A DNA stretch of 64,000 nucleotides. Source: Alkalimarinus coralli. GTDB lineage: Bacteria; Pseudomonadota; Gammaproteobacteria; Pseudomonadales; Oleiphilaceae. Location: assembly GCF_023650515.1 (NCBI RefSeq), contig NZ_CP096016.1:1326001-1390000 (forward strand). The letters are read 5' to 3'. Positions within the stretch are counted from its first letter, which is position 1; every line of letters starts with the position of its first letter. Of the stretch, positions 1 to 8,314 are shown piece by piece. The notes beneath the pieces are model-generated. The model did no database searches, was not told the origin of the DNA, and saw only the letters and a list, made by a program, of their open reading frames with translations. Both the position numbers and the translations under genes were made by a program.

Positions 1-482
1 TTTATTACGTTTGATGGCGTTCCATCCAATTTCTTATCTAAAATAACCACTTTTCCTGTTAGCATCAGCCCCCAGGTTGCCGCGTTTACCAGTACGGATT
101 CGCTCTTTTTAAGATGCTTTTTCCAGTCTGCAATACCTAGTCTGTCGCAAATCAATGCTTCGGCTGTTTCGGCATCGGGTATTCGCATTAATGCTTCGGC
201 AAGGCACATCAATAGAATACCTTCTTGGGTATCCAGGCTGTACTCCAGCAGCAAAGAATCGATCATATGAATAGAGCCATCTTGATCGCGCACTTGCTCA
301 ATTAAGGTTGTTGCGTCCTCTTTTATCGATTGGTTCTGTACGCTGTGTGTTTTGGCAAGCTCCAATAGCTGTTCCAGATAGCGATTTTCGTCGACACAGT
401 AATTGGGTGAGATAGCGTGTTTGAGTTCAGCGGGAGATTGTTGAGTGAACTGGTCGTTAAGTGCATCTGTAGCGTTGAACAT
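1..482 (-). CDS. putA: PutA, bifunctional proline dehydrogenase / P5C dehydrogenase, N-terminal part
   Basis: Only the first 160 codons are in the window; the gene runs off the left edge. The translation contains YSLDTQEGILLMCLAEAL at about residues 81-98, followed by RIPDAETAEALI, which is the arm/proline-dehydrogenase entry region of PutA. PutA oxidises proline to glutamate in two steps at the inner membrane. The start is set by an AGGAG ribosome site just upstream of ATG. In E. coli PutA this motif sits roughly 45 residues further in, because a ribbon-helix-helix DNA-binding domain precedes it. Here that domain appears absent, so the protein is probably not its own repressor. The neighbouring AraC gene is the likely regulator. 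Confidence 0.88.
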   Translation of the reverse strand, partial: MFNATDALNDQFTQQSPAELKHAISPNYCVDENRYLEQLLELAKTHSVQNQSIKEDATTLIEQVRDQDGSIHMIDSLLLEYSLDTQEGILLMCLAEALMRIPDAETAEALICDRLGIADWKKHLKKSESVLVNAATWGLMLTGKVVILDKKLDGTPSNVI

Positions 483-735
483 CGTTAGCTCCTATCTCGA
501 CTCAAGCCTGCTAATGCTATTGCGAAAATGGCAGGGGGGTGTCTTAATTTGAACGAATAGTGAACCCATTACTTCTGTTATGACTGTGGTAATGCTGCTT
601 CTTATTCGAGTTAGATTTTTTAAATCTAACGTTTGATGTTTCTTTTGTATTACAGAAAATGACTATTTTTTTATAGAAATGTACCAAAATTGACAAATTT
701 TACGGGTGTTCATTAGAGCCTACCCGAGCGCAGTT

Positions 736-1485
736 TTACTGACGCCGGAACTGTCCAGGCGTGATGTTTAGGTATTTTCGGAAGCTATTACTCATTGCTG
801 CCTGGCTCGAAAAACCGCACTGTTGTGCGATTTCACATAGAGAGGTTGAGCTATCGTGCAAAAGTTGCTGTGCTTTGTTTAAGCGCTTCTGGAGAACATA
901 TTGGTGAGGTGAGATGTCTTGACTCTCTCTGAATAGGCGTTGGAAGTGGCTGGGGCTAAGGTGCGATAACTGGGCTAATTGATGAATGCTAATGCGAGAC
1001 TCTAGCTGGTTCTCAATGAACGCGTCCAGGTAAGCCAAATCCAGCTTCTTTGTTGTTTTGCGTTGAGGTGGTTTTTGCTGGCGGTGGTGTATGCCATGTA
1101 GAAAACTGGCGGCGATGTGCCCGGCAAGCAGCGTATCTTCAGGATACGTTTCTATTTCCCTAGCGCCATATTGAATGAGCTGCTGCAACCGGTTGTCCAG
1201 TTTTAGGTAGCCCGCTTGATCAAATAATGCTTCTACGATGTCTGGAGAGATAAAACCATTCTGCCCCATCGGAAGGTTCAACACCAATATGCGGTTTTCT
1301 TCAATGCCGCAATAGTAATGATTATAGGTCGATGGAACGATACACGCTTGCCAGGCATCAACTGTATTTCTTTGCCCTTCAACTTCAAATTTAGTTGATC
1401 CGCTGACGCCCACAATTAGCTGATTAAACCGGTGGTTATGTCGATTGCTTTGCTTTGGTAATTGTAAAATCTCTGCGTCGATCAT
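736..1485 (-). CDS. AraC-family transcriptional regulator, probable proline-catabolism activator
   Basis: This 249-residue protein has an N-terminal cupin-like sensing region (about residues 15-90). A C-terminal AraC double helix-turn-helix lies at about 150-249, with typical elements ISIHQLAQLSHLSPSHFQRLF and CEIAQQCGFSSQAAMSNSFRKY and the ending ITPGQFRRQ. It lies directly upstream of putA on the same strand, with about 250 bp between. In P. aeruginosa the AraC-type PruR activates the proline-utilisation genes, and the sequence style and location fit that role. Assignment to PruR is inference. No strong ribosome site precedes the ATG. Confidence 0.85.
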   Translation of the reverse strand: MIDAEILQLPKQSNRHNHRFNQLIVGVSGSTKFEVEGQRNTVDAWQACIVPSTYNHYYCGIEENRILVLNLPMGQNGFISPDIVEALFDQAGYLKLDNRLQQLIQYGAREIETYPEDTLLAGHIAASFLHGIHHRQQKPPQRKTTKKLDLAYLDAFIENQLESRISIHQLAQLSHLSPSHFQRLFRESQDISPHQYVLQKRLNKAQQLLHDSSTSLCEIAQQCGFSSQAAMSNSFRKYLNITPGQFRRQ

Positions 1486-1692
1486 CTAAATTGTCATATC
1501 TTAGAGTGGGTGGTTAAAATGTGATCACTCTAATGTTAGTCTGTTCGTAATACTTACACAAACTCCTTTTAATCACGGGTGACTGAGCATCGACCTTCGA
1601 TGCCATTATGGTGCGTTGAGATCATAAACAAATAGTCAAATATATAGGGTGCGAGCACACCCTATAGTTCTGGGTCGTATATGTTTGTAGTT

Positions 1693-1720
1693 TATGGTTT
1701 AGATTATGGTTTAGATTATG
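1693..1720. repeat. 12-bp tandem duplication across the WS/DGAT stop codon
   Basis: TATGGTTTAGAT occurs twice in a row and is followed by TATG. The TAA stop of the leftward wax-ester synthase gene (read from 1718-1716) falls inside the repeat. Confidence 0.85.
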
Positions 1721-3143
1721 TCGTCGTGCGCTTTTGTGCGAGCAGTTCGGTTCCCATATCGGGCGACATGATGACTTTTTCTAACTCTTCAAACTCTTCA
1801 TAAATAAAACGCCCAAGTCTGTTAAGTTCTGGTAGGTAATCTGACGCAGCAATAATGCCAAAATCCAGCTTGCCATTGTAAGAGAACATCGTCACGTTTA
1901 GACGGTGCCCAGGCCCCAAGGTACTCACCGGATACCAGCCTAATAACTCAGCGCCTTCAAGATATAGGGCGTTTTTGGGGCCTGGTACATTTGACACAAT
2001 GGTATGCGAAAGAGGGGGAACTAGCCCGATAATCTTGGCCGAGTCGGCGAGCTGAGCCAACCCATTGGTAACCAGCGAGTAGGCTTGAATGCTGACTGCC
2101 GGTGAGTCGTCAATCTGGTGTCGAATGGCCTGCAATGACACACCTATTTCCCGCAACCTGATGACAGGGTCATCGGTCTTCGGTGCCAGTTTTGTGGTGA
2201 CCAGGCCAATTTGGTTACCACCCACTTTGGCATCTTCTTTACGGAGGCTGACAGGCATAGTGATGGTTAATGTTCCATCTAACGGGTTACCGATGTATTC
2301 GAGGTAACGGTGCAAGGCTCCATCGAGGCACGTCAGCGCGATGTGGTTCAATGTATTGCGGGTGATCTTTCTAAGGTGGTTCACTCGATCCAGAGGCAGA
2401 GATGCCGTAGTGAAGGCCCGTTTGGATGTTACGCTCCCCGTTAGAGGTGAAGAGGCTGCCGTGAACGGCAATGAGACTGCATTTTTCGTGAGGCCCATCG
2501 CTTCCAGGCAAAGCTGTGTTGATATTCGGGATAAACCGTATGCCGCTCTAACGTTGCCTTTCGCGATACTGGAAACCTTATTCATGAATGTTGGTTTCGG
2601 GCGGGATGACTTTCTATTGTATGGGTTATCTTTCATCGCCCAGAAAGGAGGACGGCCCGTTTGTGATGCTTTTGCACTAAGGCTTCGCTCCATTATCTTC
2701 CCGGCAGAGATGCCATCCAGCACGCTGTGGTGAAAGCTAAAATAGATAGCGAACCTGTCTTTGGAAAGCCCATCAATAAAGAAACAGCGCCAAAGTGGTT
2801 TTGAACGATCAAGGTTGGGTTCGTGGAGCCCTGAAATCAGAGAATAAAGTTCTTCCCGGCTGCCTTTTTCCAGTTGCACATATTCCAAATGCTCGCGTGC
2901 CGTGAATGTCTTATCCTCTTCCCAGTAGGGCGATAGGGGGTTGTCGGTATTTATCTTAAGGTTGTAGGGCGCGCAGGCATCATCTTCTTTCGACCAGGTG
3001 TCGACGAGGTTCTTCACGAAATCACCAGCCGCTTTTTCGGGTTTTTGATAGATCTGCAAACCGGCTATGTGTTTAGGGCTGTTTTGGGTTTCTGTAATTA
3101 AAAAGCCATTATCGACAACTGAAAGGTAGCGCCTTTTATCCAT
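1716..3143 (-). CDS. WS/DGAT: wax ester synthase / diacylglycerol O-acyltransferase
   Basis: This 475-residue acyltransferase joins acyl-CoA to a fatty alcohol or diacylglycerol to make storage wax esters or triacylglycerols at the membrane surface. The catalytic HHSVLDG (HHxxxDG) is at residues 138-144. The PLW motif is at 116-118, and the conserved NVPGPK, with downstream LNVTMFSYNGKLDFGI, is at about 385-425. Length matches the family (about 450-480). AGGA precedes the ATG at a usable distance. It is a single gene, divergent from nothing obvious and flanked by AraC and truC. Such enzymes are typical of hydrocarbon-degrading marine bacteria. Wax versus triacylglycerol preference cannot be told from sequence alone. 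Confidence 0.94.
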   Translation of the reverse strand: MDKRRYLSVVDNGFLITETQNSPKHIAGLQIYQKPEKAAGDFVKNLVDTWSKEDDACAPYNLKINTDNPLSPYWEEDKTFTAREHLEYVQLEKGSREELYSLISGLHEPNLDRSKPLWRCFFIDGLSKDRFAIYFSFHHSVLDGISAGKIMERSLSAKASQTGRPPFWAMKDNPYNRKSSRPKPTFMNKVSSIAKGNVRAAYGLSRISTQLCLEAMGLTKNAVSLPFTAASSPLTGSVTSKRAFTTASLPLDRVNHLRKITRNTLNHIALTCLDGALHRYLEYIGNPLDGTLTITMPVSLRKEDAKVGGNQIGLVTTKLAPKTDDPVIRLREIGVSLQAIRHQIDDSPAVSIQAYSLVTNGLAQLADSAKIIGLVPPLSHTIVSNVPGPKNALYLEGAELLGWYPVSTLGPGHRLNVTMFSYNGKLDFGIIAASDYLPELNRLGRFIYEEFEELEKVIMSPDMGTELLAQKRTTT

Positions 3144-3477
3144 TCTCTGAGTTTCCTGATCTGCTTATTTATCGAGGATGCTGACTGCGTTTACACAAGT
3201 TATTGGCCAGTCTAGGCTGAACATCATTTGGGCTTGCCTACGCTCGTGCGAGTACAAATTGAGTTCTGTCTATCCAAGATAGTTGGAATTATCGTAATCG
3301 TCAGTATTTTAAAGCGATTAGATATTGAGGTATTGACCAAAAGAAATGGTTATTGACACTGCGCGCCAATGCTTCGAAATTATCTATGGCATGCTTAATG
3401 TTTTAGTGAGTTGTTTTAGCAATACAACGGTACAGCAGCGGTAATACAACGACATTACAATGGAAATCCAACGCTTG
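3144..3477. other. Intergenic region without a recognised gene
   Basis: This 334-bp stretch lies between the wax-ester synthase start and the truC stop, both leftward. It must hold the promoter of the wax-ester gene, but I could not pick a convincing -35/-10 pair or a PsrA-type palindrome. No ORF with codon character was seen. Confidence 0.6.
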
Positions 3478-4230
3478 TTACATCGCAGGAATTTTTACAT
3501 TGCTCCAACCTAAGGCACATAACGCAGATTGGAAGTCGTTGTGAAGGGGGGCTTGTAGGTGAAGCGTTTCATGGGTGACGGGGTGTGTCAGGGTTATTGC
3601 AATAGCTGCGAGAAGGAGACGCTGGCTATCATGGTGCTCGGTAAATGCTCTATTCAGATTACCTTTTCCATGCTTGGCATCCCCAATGATAGGGTGACTG
3701 ATGTGTTTGAGGTGTTTTCTTATCTGGTGAGTTCGCCCTGTTCTTGGATAAGCCGCAATGAGAGAGTAGCGTGTGCAAGGGTATCGGCCGATTGAGTATG
3801 GCTGCTCGGAAATCGCTAACCGCCTAAATAGTGTGAGTGCGTCTTGGGGCTCCTTCTTCTCGATCCGTTTTTTTTGATGCTTGAACATTGCCGTTTCTTT
3901 TAGTGGATGCCGAATAATGCCCCCTAGCGGCGTATATCCCCTTACCACGGCAAGATAGGCCTTTTTTATTGAATTGAGCGCAAACTGGTCGCTGACATAT
4001 TTGGCAATGTCGGGCGTTAATGCGAATAGCAGTAAGCCCGAAGTTGGTTTGTCTAGCCGATGTACCGGGTAGACCCACTGCCCAATCTGATTCCTGACGA
4101 TTTTCATTGCATAGCGCGTTTCATGTTTGTCTATCGGACTTTTGTGAACGAGCAATCCAGAAGGCTTGTTTACTGCAATAAGATATTGATCTCTATATAT
4201 AATCTCTAGCTTTTCTTGCTCAGTTGTCAC
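3478..4230 (-). CDS. truC: tRNA pseudouridine(65) synthase TruC
   Basis: This 250-residue RluA-superfamily enzyme most resembles TruC, which isomerises U65 in tRNA. The catalytic block YPVHRLDKPTSGLLLFAL places the nucleophile Asp at residue 60. GRTHQIRKHLKHISHPIIGD is the conserved substrate-binding strand. It lacks an N-terminal S4 domain, as TruC does. It stands alone on the minus strand, divergent from the UbiB-like gene, with about 200 bp between. Two further RluA-type paralogues occur in this window, so the exact target rests on overall resemblance. Confidence 0.82.
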   Translation of the reverse strand: MTTEQEKLEIIYRDQYLIAVNKPSGLLVHKSPIDKHETRYAMKIVRNQIGQWVYPVHRLDKPTSGLLLFALTPDIAKYVSDQFALNSIKKAYLAVVRGYTPLGGIIRHPLKETAMFKHQKKRIEKKEPQDALTLFRRLAISEQPYSIGRYPCTRYSLIAAYPRTGRTHQIRKHLKHISHPIIGDAKHGKGNLNRAFTEHHDSQRLLLAAIAITLTHPVTHETLHLQAPLHNDFQSALCALGWSNVKIPAM

Positions 4231-4435
4231 ATCTTCGCCATATAAGTTGGTTTAATTGATCAGAATTTGCTGAATAGGGCTGATAAACTTCACTTTAAAT
4301 AATAGAATGGTAACAGTTTGTGCTGACTCATACGTTGTTTTTTTGGTTCAGTCGCGTTGTAACTATTTGGAAAATAACGATAGACCTTCAAACACCCCAT
4401 AAAAACATTAGTATTTGAGAGTAAGTTAAACTGGT

Positions 4436-6397
4436 ATGGCGGAGCAGGAAAGCAAGAAAATAGTTGAGGTGAATTTGCCGGTTCTCAAACAACGCACCGA
4501 CAGTGTGTTGAGGGGGGCAGGTGGATTTGCGGTAAGTACTGTAAAGTTACCTAAAGCATTCTGGCCTGTGGCGCAGCTGCTGATTCGTGAGAACCCTATT
4601 ACTCGTGAAGAGCTGGCGGAGGATTTGGATCGCTTATTTGAGGTGTTATACCAACACCCTTTGTCTGAGCACTCGCGTTCATTTACGACCTATCTTAGAA
4701 AATACAAACTGCTTCCCAACGAGGAGTCGACAGAAAACCTGATTCGTTTTCTGGTCAAGCAGGTTGTAGCACGTAGCCCTGTTGAAATACCTGATGTTAT
4801 TGTCGAGGAGTTCTGGTCTTTTTTTCAGGAGCTGATCAGTGCGCCAGAGCTAAAAGGTTTAGTCGAGCTGAACCTTGATATTGTTCGGTTGGTATTGCGA
4901 ACGTACGAGCCCTTGCTGGTCGAACTGATTAACAAGGTTAAACAGATTCGCAAGGTTAACCAGATTGCTGTCACCGATATGATGCAGAAGTCTCAGGTAT
5001 TAAGAGGTGACCTTCGTATACTGCGACGCCAGATAAAAGCGATTCGTTATATCAAACCATTTTTACAAACTGACCCTAAGGACTTTTCTGCCCAGGCTGA
5101 AATTGTTTCTAAAATGGTGCGAGAGTTTGGGCCTCTATTCATTAAAATGGCTCAGGTCGCAGCGGCTAATGCAGATCTCTTGCCTGAAGAAATTGCCTCC
5201 GAGCTACGTGTTTTCCAGGAAGATGTTGATCCTATGCTGCCTGAAGACGTGATGCAGGCATTTATGGAGGTCTTTGGTAAACCACCCCAGGAGATCTACT
5301 TCAATTTCGATATAGACAAGCCGCTTAAATCGGGCTCAATTGGTTCGGTATATCTGGCTAAAAAGCCCATGACCAAAAACGGTGTCGAGGTATTAGTGCC
5401 AGTCATCGTAAAGGTTGCCAGACACAACCTTGAGCGTGAATTTCAAATGGGCTCGCTGGCAATCGAACTTATGCTCATGAGTAGTCAGTATTGGGCTCCT
5501 CACTCCAAGTTATTGCCGTTTTTGTCGGCAATGTCAGAGCAGATTAAGGAGTTTACAAAGGGATTTGAGCAAGAGCTTAATTTTGAAGATGAAGCGATGA
5601 TACAGCGTCGCTTTGTTGATCGCTCGAAAAAATCAAATGTATGGCATGTGCCGCAGCTATATTTCTCATCAGGTCGAATACTGGAAATGGAGTTTCTTGA
5701 TGATGCAATGGCGATTAAACAGGCCATTGAGTCTCATGAAGAAAGGAGCAGAACCCGCTTTCAACGTAAAATCGCTGAAAATTTCCTGTTCACGATTTTA
5801 GAGCACCTGATCATCCATCAGGAGTTTCATGGCGATCTTCACCCCGGCAATATTATGGTTGATGCTGACGCCCAACTTTATCTTATTGACTGGGGAAATG
5901 CCGTTGACATGAATGGCCGGTGGGCGTTGATCTGGAACTATTTGACCGCTGTTTTAGCGGGTGATACTGACCGCCTGGCAAAAGTGCTTATAGAGATGAG
6001 TACCGACCCGGAAGGCAACGAACAGAGGTTTGATGAAATCAGGCAGGCGCTTGATGAAACATTAGCTAAAAAGCAAATTACGCCGCTTGATAAAAAAATA
6101 CTAAGAACGCTGTATCGTGAAGGGCAGGAGGGGTTACATCGACGCTTACAAGCAGCGCTGCAACTGATGTCAAATACTTATCAGCTAGGGTTAGTCGTGC
6201 AAAGCGACTATTTACACTTGTCTCGTTCTATTGTGGCAATGGCCGGAACCTACCTGAATATGTATAACGGGGTGTCAAAACTGACTATGACTGCGGATTT
6301 GATTAAAGACCTGTCTCTATTCCCTGTTAACCTAATCAAAGACCGCCTCTCTCTTAAGAGTGAAGAGGTTCGTCGTATTTTGACGGTAGGCGAATGA
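4436..6397 (+). CDS. ABC1/UbiB-like (AarF) atypical kinase with variant motifs
   Basis: The 653-residue protein belongs to the ABC1/ADCK/UbiB protein-kinase-like family. HGDLHPGN at about 465-472 is the catalytic-loop signature, and VPVIVKVAR carries the nucleotide-binding lysine. Other signature motifs differ from the usual forms. KxGQ is KMAQ (about 237-240). The alanine-rich loop is replaced by SGSIGSVY (about 299-306). The usual D of the ExD-type ELDF element is N (ELNF). The metal-binding DFG is DWG (485-487). The roughly 230-residue helical N-terminal region is longer than in UbiB. The gene overlaps the following pseudouridine synthase by ATGA, so the two are probably co-translated. Its substrate is unknown. 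A ubiquinone role is possible but not supported by neighbours. Confidence 0.85.
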   Translation: MAEQESKKIVEVNLPVLKQRTDSVLRGAGGFAVSTVKLPKAFWPVAQLLIRENPITREELAEDLDRLFEVLYQHPLSEHSRSFTTYLRKYKLLPNEESTENLIRFLVKQVVARSPVEIPDVIVEEFWSFFQELISAPELKGLVELNLDIVRLVLRTYEPLLVELINKVKQIRKVNQIAVTDMMQKSQVLRGDLRILRRQIKAIRYIKPFLQTDPKDFSAQAEIVSKMVREFGPLFIKMAQVAAANADLLPEEIASELRVFQEDVDPMLPEDVMQAFMEVFGKPPQEIYFNFDIDKPLKSGSIGSVYLAKKPMTKNGVEVLVPVIVKVARHNLEREFQMGSLAIELMLMSSQYWAPHSKLLPFLSAMSEQIKEFTKGFEQELNFEDEAMIQRRFVDRSKKSNVWHVPQLYFSSGRILEMEFLDDAMAIKQAIESHEERSRTRFQRKIAENFLFTILEHLIIHQEFHGDLHPGNIMVDADAQLYLIDWGNAVDMNGRWALIWNYLTAVLAGDTDRLAKVLIEMSTDPEGNEQRFDEIRQALDETLAKKQITPLDKKILRTLYREGQEGLHRRLQAALQLMSNTYQLGLVVQSDYLHLSRSIVAMAGTYLNMYNGVSKLTMTADLIKDLSLFPVNLIKDRLSLKSEEVRRILTVGE

Positions 6398-7143
6398 ACG
6401 ACGCACAACATGGCTCTCATTTCTCATTAGCCGCCCTAAACTCAGAAAATAACAGCGACTCATTTAAGCTTATTGAAATAAATGACGATTTTGTTGTTAT
6501 CGACAAAATGCCAGGGATTTCTTTTCATACCGAGAATGACGTCCCTGGTATTGTGGCGCGAGTTAAATCTTCCCTCTCTCTAGAGGTTCTTTACCCTGTT
6601 CACAGGCTCGATAAAATAACATCAGGCTTGTTGATATTGGCCAGAACCGAGCAGGCAAACAGGGCGCTTTCCCAAGCCTTTCGGGCGCGTGAAGTTGAGA
6701 AATACTACCTCGCAATATCTGATCGTAAACCGAATAAGAAGCAGGGGATGATTAAAGGGGACATGGTTCGTTCTCGCCGCAGCATGTGGAAGTTGGCCAA
6801 AACGTTAGATAATCCGGCTATTACCCAGTTTTTTTCTACCTCTATAGAGCCCGGTAAACGGCTTTTTTTGCTGCGACCTAAAACAGGTAAAACACATCAG
6901 ATACGCGTGGCACTCAACAGTATTGGTGCGCCAATATTGGGCGACCCTTTATATAATACCGAATCGGCTAAAAACGCATCCAGAGGATATTTGCATGCAT
7001 TTGCAATAAGGTTCTCTTTGAATGAAAGGGCGTATTGCTTTAAATGCGAGCCAACTGAAGGGGATTTGTTCCAAACCAACGCGTTCAAAGAGGCATTACT
7101 ACAATACTCTGAGCCATGGTCGCTTAAGTGGCCCTTACGGTAG
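6394..7143 (+). CDS. RluA-family pseudouridine synthase
   Basis: The catalytic segment YPVHRLDKITSGLLILAR is present (Asp at about residue 73). GKTHQIRVALNSIGAPILGD is the second conserved block. The 249-residue length and absence of an S4 domain resemble the small RluA/TruC-like subgroup, of unassigned RNA target. Its ATG overlaps the TGA stop of the UbiB-like gene, which points to translational coupling. The enzyme converts uridine to pseudouridine in tRNA or rRNA. Which site is modified cannot be said. Confidence 0.87.
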   Translation: MNDAQHGSHFSLAALNSENNSDSFKLIEINDDFVVIDKMPGISFHTENDVPGIVARVKSSLSLEVLYPVHRLDKITSGLLILARTEQANRALSQAFRAREVEKYYLAISDRKPNKKQGMIKGDMVRSRRSMWKLAKTLDNPAITQFFSTSIEPGKRLFLLRPKTGKTHQIRVALNSIGAPILGDPLYNTESAKNASRGYLHAFAIRFSLNERAYCFKCEPTEGDLFQTNAFKEALLQYSEPWSLKWPLR

Positions 7144-7176
7144 TTTGCGTGCAATGACAATGACAGTGACAGGTGC

Positions 7177-7971
7177 TTAGCGGTGCCTTGTGACCACATG
7201 AGAGCGGTATTTGCCAGATTGTTGTGCTGCGATGATCTGCTGGTATTTGCCGGATGCGCGCAGCGCTTGCAGCCCTTCATTAAATACCTTCAGTAATCGA
7301 ACACTGTCAGGGTGTTTTTTGGACAGCATTAAGCTGTATGATGTTTCGTCATAGGCCACGGGGTGATAGGTAATTTTAGTGATATCATCTACCGAAAATT
7401 GTTTATTGAGTATCAGGTAGCCGGCCTCTTTATCAGAAGGAAAGATATCGATACGGCCTGATAAAAGCTTACGGAAATTTACGCTGTCACTTGCAACCCG
7501 TTCAATCGTGACCTTTTTAGCGTGTTCAAAGCGGTACTCATAGCCGAGTGTGCCGCCTATTTTGTATTGAGCAAGGTCCTCGAACGAATTCCAGCTTATT
7601 GGCTTTTCCTTAAGGTGAAACAGCACCGACTTCCCGATAATGACCGGGTCTGAAAACAGAAAGTCTTTGATTCTATCCTCTGTTACGCTCCAGACGATTG
7701 AACCATTGGCGGCTCCATTTTTCGCTTCTGTAATAGCCCGTTTCCATGGGCGGAACAGGTATTTAACATTGATGGATTTCAACTTGAACGCGTCAGACAC
7801 GATATGAGAAACGTAACCATTATGGTCAATGGACTGAGATAGGTAAGGAGGCCACTCTCCATTAGTAATGGTAATTGTTTCATTAGCATTTGAGTAAAAG
7901 GGGCTTATTGCTATATAAAGTAGCAATATCTTGGCACATAAATAGTGCGCTGCTGGGGTGGATATACTCAT
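7177..7971 (-). CDS. Periplasmic solute-binding protein, family 3 type
   Basis: The 264-residue product has a hydrophobic N-terminal segment (about residues 13-26) that looks like a signal peptide. It then has ITITNGEWPPYLSQ, the typical first strand of amino-acid-type binding proteins (SBP_bac_3). Later features (ITEAKNGAANGSIVWSVTE, and a repeated lobe ending GLQALRASGKYQQII) fit the same fold. No ABC permease or ATPase gene is adjacent, so it may be an orphan binding protein or a sensor-like relative. No good ribosome site precedes the ATG. The ligand is unknown. Confidence 0.75.
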   Translation of the reverse strand: MSISTPAAHYLCAKILLLYIAISPFYSNANETITITNGEWPPYLSQSIDHNGYVSHIVSDAFKLKSINVKYLFRPWKRAITEAKNGAANGSIVWSVTEDRIKDFLFSDPVIIGKSVLFHLKEKPISWNSFEDLAQYKIGGTLGYEYRFEHAKKVTIERVASDSVNFRKLLSGRIDIFPSDKEAGYLILNKQFSVDDITKITYHPVAYDETSYSLMLSKKHPDSVRLLKVFNEGLQALRASGKYQQIIAAQQSGKYRSHVVTRHR

Positions 7972-7997
7972 TAAAACGACAACCGTACTGCTATTCT

Positions 7998-8036
7998 GAG
8001 ACCTTTGCTTCGCTCGTAACGTCGTGCAAAGGTCTC
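7998..8036. mobile_element. 39-bp palindromic micro-element with 5-bp target duplication
   Basis: Left end GAGACCTTTGC and right end GTCGTGCAAAGGTCTC are inverted. ATTCT flanks both sides exactly (7993-7997 and 8037-8041). The interior CTTCGCTCGTAAC matches the right end of the 140-bp copy at 50277-50416, so this looks like an internally deleted derivative. Confidence 0.75.
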
Positions 8037-8220
8037 ATTCTATTAACCCTGGCTCTTTAAGTTATGTTTGTAATATGCCTTCTCAACTTAACGCGCGCAC
8101 ACCAATAGCATTAAAACATGAGATAGTTGGCAAATTGATTTTCTCGGTTTTAAAGAGTCACAGGTACATCAACGGTTAGATTATCATTAATATGTACGCT
8201 TGTGCACGATAAGTTTCTCT

Positions 8221-8286
8221 AAAGTCACTACTGGTTCTTATTAAAGTCACTACTGGTTCTTATTAAAGTCACTACTGGTTCTTAGT
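8221..8286. repeat. 22-bp tandem repeat, three copies
   Basis: The unit begins AAAGTCACTACTGG. Two copies are identical and the third differs only near its end. The last copy runs into CTTAGTAGTG, creating a hairpin CACTACT-GGTTCTT-AGTAGTG. It lies just downstream of the leftward zinc-ribbon gene. Confidence 0.9.
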
Positions 8287-8314
8287 AGTGCTATAAGAGG
8301 TGTATCGTGCCGGC

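Noticed and set aside
2089-2733. Open frames on the + strand inside the wax-ester synthase gene
   Set aside because: They lie fully antisense to a well-supported gene, lack ribosome sites and show no family features. The same reasoning removed antisense frames in mfd, nqr, ure and tal.
8221-8286. Direct repeats that could suggest a CRISPR array
   Set aside because: The units are contiguous with no spacers between them, and no cas genes are present. The same holds for the arrays at 27145, 30741, 32020 and 44876.
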